Shown here in pieces: positions 10,905 through 21,201 of a stretch of DNA of 64,000 bases. A model generated the notes under the pieces. The model saw only the letters and a program-made list of their open reading frames with translations. It was not told the DNA's origin and did no database searches. This stretch comes from Nemophila menziesii (lineage: Eukaryota > Streptophyta > Magnoliopsida > Boraginales > Hydrophyllaceae): the NCBI GenBank assembly GCA_029959085.1, contig JARWIR010000005.1:6822501-6886500 (forward strand), read 5' to 3'. The stretch's first letter is position 1. Every line of letters begins with the position of its first letter. A program made the translations under genes and the position numbers.

Positions 10905-13060
10905 AAGGTTAAGGTTAAGGCTAAGGCTAAGGCTAAGGCTGGGGTTAAGGTTAAGGTTAAGGATAAGGTCAAGCAAGGGCGGATCCAGAACCTAAATTGA
11001 GGGGGGGCTTGAAATATATAGAAGTTCGGGGATCAACCCTTTCTTAAATTTTTTAAAGTAAAAATAAGATACATAAACACATAACAAGAAAGGTTAAAAT
11101 GCAAATATGATAATCTAACACCATTACCTTCATCGTCTCTTTAATTGATGAGTTTACCCGTTCTTAATTACCCAAAAAATATGTAAACCAACACCAATAT
11201 ATATACTAAATGTATATAGTATCATTGGTATTATATTGATATAGCATATGTTATTTTAATATTCTAATTTATAAATATGAAAAATAAACCATTTATAAAA
11301 ATTAAACATTATAAATTCATTAGATTGATGTATTGGAATTTTTTTCTATTATATGTATATTTGGAAAAAAAGAAGAAGTAAATGCTATGATTCGAACCCC
11401 CAACCTTTATATCGTATGCTAATATGTAAAAATACTAAACCACTACAACACAATCACTTATATGTTCTTTTGTGCATTAACTTTTATATAAATTTTCATA
11501 GGGGGCAAATTATTTTTCGAGACAAAATTACAGTAACGTATCATAAATTTTACGGGTTCAGGGGGGCTTGAGCCCCCTCTGGTCCCCACATGGATCCGCC
11601 CCTGGTCAAGCATATGGTTTAGGTTAATAGTTAAGGGATTGAGGTTAAGTTAAGGGGTTAACGGTTATGGTTATGGTTAAGGTTATGGTTAAAGTTAATG
11701 TTTAATGTTTAAGGTTAAGGTTAATATTAAGGTTACGGTTGAGGTTAAGGTTGAGTTTAATTCTAATGTTAAGGTTAAGGTTAAGGCTAAAGTTAAGGTT
11801 AAGATTAAGGTTAAGGTTAAGGTTAAGGTTAAGTTTAATGTTAGGTTAAGGTTAAGGATAAGGTCAAGGATATGGTTAAGGTTAATAATTAAGGGATTGA
11901 GGTTAATGTTAAGGGGTTAAGGGGTTATAGTTAAGGTTAAGGTTAAGGTTAAGGTTAAGTTAATTATAATATTAAGGTTAAAGTTAAGGTTAAAGTTAAG
12001 GCTAACGTTAGGGTCAACGTTGAAGTCAAGATTAAGGTTAAGGTTATGGTTAATGTTAAGGTTAAGAATAAGGATGAGGTTAAGTTTAATCATAAGGCTA
12101 AGGCTAAGGCTACGACTAAGGCTAAAATTAAGGCTAAGGCTAAAGATAAGGCTAAGGCTAAGGCTACGGTTAAGTTTAATGGTAAGGTTAAGGTTGATGA
12201 TGAGGTTTAGGTTAAGGTTAAGGTTAAGGTTAAGGTTAAGTTTAAGTTTAAGGTTAAGGTTAAGGTTAAGGTTGAGGATGAAATTAAGGATAAGGTTTAG
12301 GTTAAGGTTAATATTAAGGTTTAGTAAGATATAAAGTTTAAGGTCAGATAGTCATGTGATGAAGTTTGATTTGTTTAAGGTCAGATAGTCATGTGATGAA
12401 GTTGGATTTGGTTAAGGTTAGGATGAAAGTTAAGGTTAAGGTTTAAACTTCAAGGTTTAAGGCAAACTTTAAGGTTAAGGTTAATGTTATGGTTTAACTT
12501 AAAGTTTAAGGTTTAAGGTTTAAGGTTCAAAGGTCAAGGTTAAGGTTTAATTTTAAGTTTAATGTTAAGTTTTAAGTTAAAGTTTAAGGTTAAGGTTAAA
12601 AAATTTAAAATAAAGGTAAAGGTGAAAGTTAAGATTAAGGTTAAGGTTAAAATTAAATTAAGGTTTAATAAGATATAAAGTTTAAGGTAAAATATTCATG
12701 TGATGAATTTCCATTTGGTTAAGGTTGAGGTTAAGGTTAAGATGAAAGTTACGGTTAATGTTTAAAGTACAAGGTTAAAGGTAAAGTTTAAGTTTATGGT
12801 TAAAGTTAAAGTTTAAGGCTTAACGTTTAAGGTTTAAGGTTCAAGGGTCAAGGTTAAGGTTAAAAAAATTTAAGATAAGGGTAAAGGTGAAGGTTAAGAT
12901 ATAAGGTTGTTTAAGGTTAAGGATAAAAGATTTAAGATACAGGTAAATGTGATGATTAAGATTAAGATTGAGGTTTAAGGTTAAGATAAGTGTAACATTT
13001 AAGATTTAAGTTAATGTTTAATGTTAATTTAAGGTTGAGATTAAGTTTTAATAAGCATAA
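10905..13060. repeat. Degenerate hexamer array of the GGTTAA type
   Basis: The hexamer GGTTAA (register TTAAGG) and variants GGCTAA, GGATAA, AGTTAA and GTTTAA fill 10905-10973 and 11611-13060. The array is split by a hAT-like element. Longer shared blocks recur (AGTCATGTGATGAAG near 12349, 12388 and, diverged, 12697 and 13080; a GATAAGGTCAAG block near 10962 and 11848), which suggests higher-order duplication. The sequence differs from the standard plant telomere repeat TTTAGGG. Open frames here (11705-11920 and 12020-12334) encode only Val/Lys or Arg/Leu periodic peptides and are artefacts of the period. Confidence 0.9.
10974..11603. mobile_element. hAT-like non-autonomous element 2, inside the hexamer array
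   Basis: The termini are inverted: AAGGGCGGATCCAG on the left and TGGATCCGCCCCT on the right. Both are followed inwards by G-rich and C-rich runs around GGGGGGCTTGA. GGTCAAG repeats on both flanks (10967-10973 and 11604-11610), extendable to 8 bp with one mismatch. The rest is AT-rich. The array resumes in register after it, so it inserted into an existing array. Confidence 0.75.
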
Positions 13061-14100
13061 ATTTTAAAACCGAATATCAGTGTGATGAATCTTCATTTGG
13101 TTTGTAAAACATTTATTACTTTAAGCTTTGTATATAATATCTTGACCGAAAATCCTTGTTAATTATTAATTCATTATAAATAAATGTTAAAAGACCAAAA
13201 TAAACAAAGAAAAACTCATCTAAGTAAGAAAAGAAATTTCAATACTACATTTTTTCAACCGAAAAAAATTTCAATTCTACACACTTATTTCACTATTAAT
13301 GAATTACATCGAAATCTTTTCAAAATCCAATAGATAAACTAAAAATAAATTAATAAAATTAAAATCGACAACATCAAAATAATGAGATATATTCTTGTCT
13401 ATTAAGTTTTTTTGAACATTGAAATATGCCATCAACCACAATTAAACTTCTAAATATGCAAAAATATAGCTATCAACATTATTAATTTACAAATGTAGTC
13501 TTATTTCTAAATATAACAAACATAACATTGTCAGTCATGACATATTAGCTAAGTAATTTTTGAAACACTGGTATGACAACTTAGTATAATGCAAGACTAA
13601 TACTGTAATTAACTTTTGTCCGAGAAAAATAATACAATTAACCCATATACGGACTCAAATAGAAATTAAAAACCATTAACATCTACAGAATAAGGGAGAA
13701 CAATGGGAAGTTGAAAATCATCACCATCCATGTTATAGTTTTCATAAAGGACCATAGGTTCAAAAATCAACTTGAAATTAGCACAAAATCAAATCTGAGC
13801 CAAATTTGTGCAAGAATTTTGAATATACCTTGTTAATAAAAGGAACTTCCTCTATATTGAATAATGAATATGTGTACATGTCAAAAGAAAGAATTGAAAG
13901 GCCTCATGAAAACATCTAAATAGACCGTAAAAATCAAATCAGCTAAATATGATATGCACTATTGAATTTTCATATCAAAGCTAAATCCAGCAAAAGCAAT
14001 ATAGTCAAATCCAAAAGCAAAATTGGTTCAATTAATATCACAACCAATCAAATAATTAAACAAAGTAGATAAATTAATTTTAAAAATTAGTAACAAAAAA
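13061..14100. other. AT-rich stretch without recognised genes
   Basis: Low-complexity AT-rich sequence. No coding frame of note and no clear terminal repeats were found. It probably forms part of a decayed transposon that includes the repeats at 14.1-15.5 kb, but that is inference. Confidence 0.35.
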
Positions 14101-14149
14101 AAAAACTCTTACATCCCCTCCCATGTGAGCTATTCTCAGTGCATCACTT

Positions 14150-14400
14150 CCCATACAGTGAAAGGCTTCAAATGGTCATGAAATGGCCATGGTAGGATTT
14201 GTATAAAAAATAATAAAAATCAACATTGTAATTATACTTAATAATTAAACAAAATAAATAACCTTAATTTGGGTTCTTCGATTGTTAATGGCCAAGCCGA
14301 TTGGTGATGGCCTCATACGCTAAAAGGCTTCAAATGGTCATGGCCATTGTAGGATTTATATAAAAAAATAATAAACAACACGATTGTAATTATACTTAAC
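14150..14400. repeat. Local tandem duplication of about 160 bp
   Basis: The block AAAGGCTTCAAATGGTCATG followed by GGCCAT(G/T)GTAGGATTT and an A/T tail occurs near 14160 and again near 14320. Between them is one partial copy of the GGGTTCTTCGATTGTT repeat (14271-14300). The arrangement points to stepwise local duplication. Confidence 0.65.
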
Positions 14401-14454
14401 TCAGAAAATTCTAAAAATTGTAAAAGTGATAAGATTAGGTTAAAAATAATTCAA

Positions 14455-14895
14455 ATTTTTAGAGTTTCAATGGTAAAAATTAATTTTTTACCTTAATTTG
14501 GGTTCTTCGATTGTTGATGGCCAAGCCGGTTGATGATGGTGAAGAATGGTTTCCAAGTGGCGGTAGTTTTCTTGTGTAGGCGAACGACTTAGTGGGAAGG
14601 TGAGTGTGAAGAGACTTCTTTTTGTTTTTTCCAATGCGATGCGAGTGTGTTTCTGTATGAATATTTTAATGAATGTGATTGTAAAGAAATGAATTCTAAA
14701 TTTTATGTTATATTTTGAGTGTAGATTATGAATTATAATTAGATAAAGATAAAGAAGTGGTTGAGTTATTTGAGGATGTCAACGTAACAACAAAAAGAAA
14801 ATTACATGATTAAAGATAATTAGAGAAATATAAGATAGATATGACGGCTAAAAAATGTAAAGGGAAATCAAGATATTTCAAGTCATCGATCTAAT
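14455..14895 (-). repeat. Direct repeat copy 1 (about 440 bp)
   Basis: It starts in TTTTTAGAGTTTCAATGG, includes the GGGTTCTTCGATTGTTGATGG motif and the GTGAAGAGACTTC motif, and ends near GGGAAATCAAGATATTTC. A second copy follows at 15048-15505 after a spacer of about 150 bp, and an inverted relative lies at 3050-3400. The strand given follows the inverted copy. Confidence 0.75.
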
Positions 14896-15047
14896 TTGAA
14901 CAATCTGGACCATAATTAGAATTGATCTAAAGAGAATTGATCTAAAGGCCAAAAATCATATAAAATAGTCTGACGACTGCAAAAATATGGAGGAAAATAA
15001 GAGACATTTTGGACCGTTGGTCCTTCTCCCATATTATATAATTCAGT

Positions 15048-15505
15048 TTTTAGAGTTTCAGTGGTAAACATTATTTTTTTACCTTAATTTGGGTTCTTCA
15101 ATTGTTGATGGCCAAACCGTTGATGATGGTAGAGAATGGTTTCCGAGTGGCTGTGGTTTTGCGTGCAGGCAAGCGTCTTGGTGGTAAGGTGAGTGTGAAG
15201 AGACTTCTTTTTGTTTTTTGTTCCAATGCGATGCGAGTGTGAGAATATGAGTTTTAGATTTTATGTTGTTGTTAGAATATTTCAATGAATGTGAAGGTAA
15301 AGAGATAAATTCTCGGTTTTATGTTATATTTTGAATGTAAATATAATTTATAATTAGATAAAGATAAGAAGTGGTTGGATTATTTGGGGATGTCAACATA
15401 ATAATAAAAAGAAAATTACATAATTAAAGATAAATAGAGAAATATAAGATAGATCTGACGACTAAAATATATATATGGGAAATCAAGTTATTTCAAGTCG
15501 TATCT
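15048..15505 (-). repeat. Direct repeat copy 2 (about 450 bp)
   Basis: It is similar to 14455-14895 over its whole length, with small insertions and deletions. A minus-strand frame of 68 codons (15079-15285) spans the conserved core, but the frame is not kept in copy 1, so coding is doubtful. Confidence 0.7.
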
Positions 15506-16288
15506 TGTTATTAGTGTGTTTGAGAATATAATAACAATCTAACAACCTGAGGTATGTCACTGTCCGTCAAGAAAAACGTCATGAGTATCCTTACTCACGA
15601 ATTCATTATCTGCTCTAGAGTTCATGCCGTAATTGTCATCTACAATATCCTATATTCGCAGTATCACTACATTCATTCCAATGAGCATATTGTACCACCC
15701 ATCGTTAGCTTCTTCTAAACACATGTATCTGACACATACACCTATGACAAAGCGACATTTAATTTGGGACTCGAAAGTCCCTGGCTTGAGAGCGAGACCT
15801 TTTGTTAATCCTTATTTGTTCATGTACAATTGACATATACGGAAATTGATCATTAATTCCACCCCCATCCATTGTTTCATTTGATTGAAGGGTTATATTA
15901 GCATCTTTAATTACCAGATCGAAAGCCGGCTTGGCTGACGCAGTTGATCTGCCACGAAATTTGGATATTAAAGAGACAAAAAAAAAGAGGTTCGGATTTT
16001 ACACCCTTTTGCTTACTGTCGTGACGACCATTCGTTCGCTGTCTTTTGCGTTTTTTTATTTTTTTTTATTTTTTTATAGTAATGGTTTTCAGACACGAAA
16101 CATATGTACTATACATATTTTTACACATAATCCTACCTGTCAAAGATCTAGAGAAGTTGAGAAACATAAAAAAGAAAAATAAATCGCAGAGTGACAATTT
16201 AGCTTAGCAAAACTCTAGTGAAGTTGACAACTAATAATAATAAACAAAAACATATAGTGATAGCTTAGTGAAGCCGAGAGAAGTTGAG
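15506..16288. other. Stretch upstream of the F-box fragment, nothing certain
   Basis: No recognised gene. The sequence around 15506-15545 is shared with 21405-21455 in inverted form (the TTAGTGTGTTTGAGAATATA motif), so part is repeat-derived. The region from about 15900 could hold the promoter of the following F-box fragment, but no clear TATA element was identified. Confidence 0.35.
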
Positions 16289-16311
16289 ATGTCGAAAATG
16301 AGTGAAAAGAG

Positions 16312-16503
16312 ATGTCGTTGCCGATGCTGGAAGCTGCTGCGAGATTAACAAAAGATATGTTAGTAGAGATTCTTGTAAAGTTACATGTAAAGTCGTTATT
16401 ACGTTTCAAGTGTGTTAGTAAATCTTGGTGTAATTTAATCAAAAACCCTAATTTTATCCAAATACATCTGAAACATTACTCCACCTCCAAAAAAGATATA
16501 TAA
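16312..16503 (+). pseudogene. F-box protein N-terminal fragment
   Basis: A 63-residue frame encodes a good F-box: LTKDMLVEILVKLHVKSLLR at about residues 12-31, then FKCVSKSWCNLIKNPNF at 32-48. F-box proteins bind SKP1 and recruit substrates to SCF ubiquitin ligases, and plant members usually have a further 250-350 residues of FBA, kelch or LRR repeats. Here the frame stops at 16501-16503 just after the F-box, and no continuation was recognised downstream in AT-rich DNA. An out-of-frame ATG lies just upstream (16289). It is most likely a truncated pseudogene; a short F-box-only product is possible. Confidence 0.7.
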
Positions 16504-16894
16504 ACTCATATGTATATATAATTAGGTAAAATGTATAGTAATTTTTTATTCAAAATCAAAATAACGTTTTTTAGGTAAAAATTAGATATCTTAATTATTG
16601 GAACAATAAAAAAAAAAAAAATATGATTAGCAACTCAACATGCATCGAACACAAGATTTTATAAACGTTGAGTAATAGGATTTATAGCAATCTGAGTTTT
16701 TTTTAATTTAGAATATCTGAGTCATAAAAAAACTAATACTTTAAAAAAATCGAATCTAAACCTTACTAAACTTCTTAACTTTTAACATTAAGAAAATCAT
16801 GGAAACAATACCAAGATCATAGTGTAGTTATAGTTCCGTTATTGGGGTTTAGTGAATTTTCTTTTATTAATTTTGACCTTGTATAAAGAAAACT
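16504..16894. other. AT-rich stretch, nothing recognised
   Basis: No frame continues the F-box protein. No repeat termini were recognised. Confidence 0.35.
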
Positions 16895-17020
16895 CAAAGA
16901 ATAATGATATATATCACCCCTTTATACTTCATCTTTGTATTACCTCTTATGTGGAGGTTTTAAGCACTAATCAAACTATTTCTCTTTCCTAAATATGATT
17001 TTTCTCTCTCTTTTATTTAA
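16895..17020 (-). mobile_element. Fragment of a MULE MITE related to 58218-58408
   Basis: The start AATAATGATATATATCACCCC resembles the terminus of the MITE at 58218-58408. The inner motifs TTACCTCTTATGTGGAGG and TTTTTCTCTCTCTTTTATTTAAGG match its reverse complement. It stops exactly where the long-TIR element at 17021 begins, so that element probably interrupted or replaced the other half. Confidence 0.5.
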
Positions 17021-17164
17021 GGGGTTATTGTTGATAACATCCTCATTAAACTCTCTAATTGTTTTTTTATGCATTTAATAATCTTATTTATAAAAAAATG
17101 CCTAATAAAGTAATTATTTATAGAAAACATCCCCTTTATATTTTCAATACCTTTACTAATTCCA

Positions 17165-17540
17165 TCACATATGCGCGTCCGTGAAATTTTTTTAAAATCG
17201 TCATAACTAATTTAAAAAAAATCAGAAAATAATTTTTTTTTTTTGAATAAATCTAATTAATATTTACGTCTATGAATTTATTTTTTTTTTTTGAATTTTT
17301 TTGAATTTTTTTTAATTTTTTTTTCGCAGACTTCTATGTTTTAAACCGTGAAATAAACATGAAATTTCGTGTCTGCGAAAAAAAAAATTAAAAAAATCAA
17401 AAAAAAAAATCAGAAAATTCCGAAAAAAATCATAGACGTAAATATTAATTTGATTTATCCAAATATAATTTTTTTTGATTTTTTTTTTTGAATTAGTTAT
17501 GACGATTTTAAAAAAAATTCACGGACGCGCGCGTGTTTAT
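17165..17540. repeat. Imperfect palindrome of about 370 bp
   Basis: The left arm (CACATATGCGCGTCCGTGAA, then AAATCGTCATAACTAATT and a CGTCTATGA motif) recurs inverted as TCATAGACG, AATTAGTTATGACGATTT and TTCACGGACGCGCGCGTG. The centre near 17330-17380 also folds on itself (GCAGAC with GTCTGC). An extra arm copy lies at about 17820-17945. It could form a long hairpin. Confidence 0.7.
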
Positions 17541-17948
17541 TAGTTTTTTTCTTATTTTTTAATTGTTAATTATAAGGGTAATTTGGGACGGGGCTGTTTT
17601 CAATAAATATTTTTTTCTAGGCACCTTTTTCTAAATAATTTTTTTAATAGGCATCAATCAACAATTGGCTCTTTATTTAATTCCACATCAGGTGACACAT
17701 AAGAGGTGATGTAAGGGTGAAGAAAAATGAATGATATATAGCATTACCCAAAGTCAAAATACAGGGAGGAGTGACATCTAAAGGTGACACAAATGTAAGA
17801 AGGAAGGGAGGGGGTTTGCGGCTGGACACGCATAACCCGTGAATTTTATTTAAAATCGTCATAACTAATTCTAAAAAAATCAAAAAAAATTAAAAAAAAT
17901 TATATTTGGATAAATCAAATTAATATTTACGTCTATGACGTGCGATGG

Positions 17949-18105
17949 AATTAGTAGGTGGTGGTGGTGGTTGTGGTGGTGGAGGTGGTGATGGTGATGG
18001 TTGTGGTGGATGTAGTGGTGGTTACATACATGGTGGTTGTGGTGGTGATTGTGGTGGTGGTTGTGGTGGTGATGGTGGTGGTGGTGGTGGTGGTGAAGAA
18101 AGAAG
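17949..18105. repeat. GGT-rich minisatellite
   Basis: Tandem GGTGGT and GGTTGTGGTGGT units run almost without a break over about 155 bp on the plus strand. It lies inside the long-TIR element. Confidence 0.85.
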
Positions 18106-18533
18106 TACCCTATTATTTGTTTAATATTTAAAAAGTAATATTGTATTAAAATAAAATAATATATTTAATAATAAGGGTAGTAAAGGTATGGAAAATATAA
18201 AGGGGATGTTTTCTATAAATAATTACTTCATTAGGCATTTTTTTATAAAATAAATTATTGAAGACATAAAAATACAATTAGATAGTTTAATGAGGATGTT
18301 ATCAACAATAACCTCTAATAATATATATCCTCTAAAATTATATCATCCAATTACATCAATCATGACATAACATGAATTAGATGGCTATAAATTATTAATT
18401 TATTTATTTTCTTAATATAATTAATCATTTATAACCAACCAATTTATTGCACATTATAGATGGTAATTAGGTATTATAATTTTAAATAGTATATATCAAT
18501 ACTTTTTCAGATATGGTTGTTTATTGAAATACA

Positions 18534-19010
18534 CTGGGACGGAGGCACGTGAAAGGTAGGGGGGGCCATGGGCCCCCCTGATTATTTAAAAAAAAAAAAT
18601 TAATAATGTGCTATTTTACCCTTAAATTTTTTAAAAATATTTATTTGGCCCCCCCTAAACTTTTAAAACATTCATTTGGCCCCCTTTAAATTTACAAAAC
18701 ATTCATTTGATCCCCTAAATTTTCTGAATCTTTATTTAATTCTCTAATTTTTAAAATTTAATTTATTAAACTTATAATTATTTTATTTTTTTCAATAAAA
18801 TATATGTTATTTTGTATTAAATAAAGAATAATCAGTTACAAACAATAGTATTAGGACTTATAGTGCAGTTTTATCTAATATAAAGGTTTATTTTACAATT
18901 TTTTCATAATATATGAACCTACGATGCAAATAAGTTCATAAAAAAAATTTCAGGGCCGCTGCCCCGAACCCCCTTGGCCCCCCTACTAAAAATTCCTGGC
19001 TCCGCCCCTG
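18534..19010. mobile_element. hAT-like non-autonomous element 3
   Basis: A perfect 8-bp target duplication GAAATACA flanks it (18526-18533 and 19011-19018). The ends are CTGGGACGGAGGCACG on the left and CCTGGCTCCGCCCCTG on the right, followed inwards by GGGGGGCC and CCCCCTTGGCC runs. No transposase is present; the inside is AT-rich. Confidence 0.8.
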
Positions 19011-19320
19011 GAAATACAACACACATTGTTTTATTGTAATAATCTTAACATTTGCTGGATCACGTTAAATTTGCCAACGGTTTCCATTTTTTTTTTTTTT
19101 TTTGGGCGCAACGGTTTCGAATATTCAGTAAGTGCAATTATAAAAATCAAATTTTCAAAGCATGCTAGAAGTCAAGTCAACATGAAGATTCCATGGAAAC
19201 AACCTAGTCGACAAGAGGCAAGTTGACTAATAAGCTTATACAGCTGTACACTCAAACACAACTATTATTTGACTAAAAAAAAAACACAACTATTATTTGA
19301 CTAAAAAAAACACAACTATT

Positions 19321-21187
19321 TCTTTTGGTGTTAGGTAAACGTGTATTAATAGGAAAAAAAGATATTGTATATTATAAATATGAGTTTATCTACCTAAGTT
19401 TGAAAGTTTAAGATAGTAATAATTATTATTAACTCATACTAGTATTACAAGTTAATCTTCCAGTATCATCTAAAAATGAGTAATGAGGAAACAAGGAATT
19501 TAAAATGGAAAAAACACACCAGATTACTTCTTTGGTAACCGTATCCCTTGAGGTAGAATATTTTTTAATAGCTAGTTGGTTTTTCGCCTTCCACACACAA
19601 TAAACGGTAGCTCTCTAAAACCAATCTTCCAAACTTTTCTTCTTCAATGTTCTTTAACTTTTAGTTTCTTTAACTATTTCAAAGCACTAAGAGCATATTC
19701 ATTTCCCTATTTATTCCTAGCCAAAACGTAATTCCATCCCAAATCGCCCTCACATAAGCACAATCAAAATAAATGTGCTTATTTGATTGGAAGTCTTCAC
19801 CACAAAGAGTACAAAGTGGATCCAACTCCAAGTAAATTATGCGATCTTTAGTTTAACCCTCTCCCTCAAACCCATCAAAACAATAATCGCATGTTTAGGA
19901 ATTACACATGAGTCCCAAATAATATTAGCCCAAGGCTTCACAAAAGTTCTCCGACGAAATAAATCGTAAGAGTATTTATATAAAGCATAAAAATTATTAC
20001 GCGATACCTCATCATTTATTTGGTGCGCATTTCTCGAGGAGAACCACAAGGTCAAGATGCTTTCCCGACCTTCACCTTCTAAAGACCCACGTATAATGTC
20101 CTTTAACTCCCACACATTCTTCAAGAGAAGAGAATCTCCCTTTTTGGGGTGTCATTCCCATAATCCACAAGTTTGAAAATATTTCCTATGAATCCACTAA
20201 TCCATAGTGAGTCTTTTTTTTCCATAATTTTGTTGGACAAATGGGATTCTACCCAAGTGTTGACCATGTTTACGATGTTAGTCGGTGACTTAATTTAATG
20301 AAATGATTCGGATATTAATACATTTATTCAAGTTGTAAAGATTAACGTAATATATTCACTTGGTTAAAATCATTTGAAATTGAATGATAAATTGAGTCAT
20401 GTAATTTGGAGAAATTAAAATGAAAAAAAAACAATATATGTTGTTTTATTTCTTTTTGTTATAAAGCAAAGAAAGAAAGAAAAGGGAAAAAAAGGCCTGG
20501 TAGGGGTTGAACCTGGACCATTAGCTTTGTTGGGCTTTTAGGTATTAGGTCCATACCTTTGTTGGGCCTTAGGTGGGGTATGAACCTGGACTATCATCTT
20601 TGTTGGGCTATTGGGCCTTAGGTTCATACCATCTGGACCAGCCCAAGTTTTTTGGTTTTTAAGTAAACGTTGTATCTTAAATTAATACAACGTAACTCCA
20701 AAATGAAACATCACAACCTTTGGCAAGCCATCTTTTCATTTTCTATAGATAGTTGGCCAACTAAACCATTTTCTTGATTCATTTTTCAAAGCATTAAAAT
20801 TATAAGAGAGAGATAGAAAGAAGCAGCATTATTATGTTCGTTGAGATTCTTAAGAATTCGTGTGTCAGTTTCTTTTGAATAGTTTTGTCGTTGTATCATG
20901 GAGGTTGAAGCCAACAAATGTAATAGTGGCCTAAATACCTTAAAGACATCAGATCCAATCCGAGCCTCGACAAGTAAAGTTATTTAATTATTTATTTTTA
21001 TTTTATTTCTGCATTAGTTCCTATATTGTTTTACTGGTTTATACAAATAAAACACAACAAATTTTTCAAAGCATTTTAAGAAGTAATGCTTTGTTCCAAG
21101 CTCCTAAGTCTTTTAATTAGAGGCCTCTTTCTTCTTTTGGAATACAAATTTTGCTCCAACTAACTTGAGGTGGCTTTTTATCCCAAC
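19321..21187 (-). mobile_element. LINE (family A) relic split by a solo LTR
   Basis: On the minus strand the relic encodes the same ORF2 tail as the LINE at 4868-6368: the KKPPQVSW segment near 21150-21180, WELKDIIRGSLEGEG (in a frame at 19837-20124), the FVKPWANIIWD motif and PKHAIIV. Its 3' tail (about 19321-19420) matches the family A tail. A 14-bp target duplication AAAACACAACTATT lies at 19307-19320 and 21188-21201. Many frameshifts and stops show it is dead. The solo LTR at 20231-21059 divides it. Confidence 0.85.
20231..21059 (+). mobile_element. Solo LTR, copy 1
   Basis: The 829-bp segment begins TGTTGGACAAATGGG, ends TAAAACACAACA, and is flanked by the 5-bp target duplication AATTT (20226-20230 and 21060-21064). 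A closely similar 814-bp segment lies at 47358-48171 in the opposite orientation. There is no internal region, so it is a solo LTR left by LTR-LTR recombination. It lies in the LINE relic at 19321-21187, so it is younger than that LINE. Orientation is inferred from a TATA-like TCTATAGATA near 20740. Confidence 0.9.
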
Positions 21188-21201
21188 AAAACACAACTAT
21201 T

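Larger units (their letters stand above)
17021..18315. mobile_element. MULE-like element with about 145-bp terminal inverted repeats
   Basis: The left arm (17021-17165) and right arm (18172-18315) are inverted copies. They begin G(G/A)GGTTATTGTTGATAAC and share the CATCCTCATTAAAC and AACATCCCCTTTATATTTTC motifs. No transposase is visible. Inside lie a large imperfect palindrome (about 17165-17540), a MITE-like segment (about 17646-17750), a further copy of the palindrome arm (about 17840-17940) and a GGT-rich minisatellite. The flanking 9-mers do not match, so the TSD is lost or the boundaries are rearranged. Confidence 0.65.

Noticed and set aside
11705..12334. Open frames giving Val/Lys- and Arg/Leu-periodic peptides in the hexamer array
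   Set aside because: A stop-free hexamer repeat automatically yields long frames; the peptides only reflect the DNA period.
10905..13060. True telomere or interstitial telomere of the plant type
   Set aside because: The unit is GGTTAA, not TTTAGGG, and the array is too degenerate to call functional.
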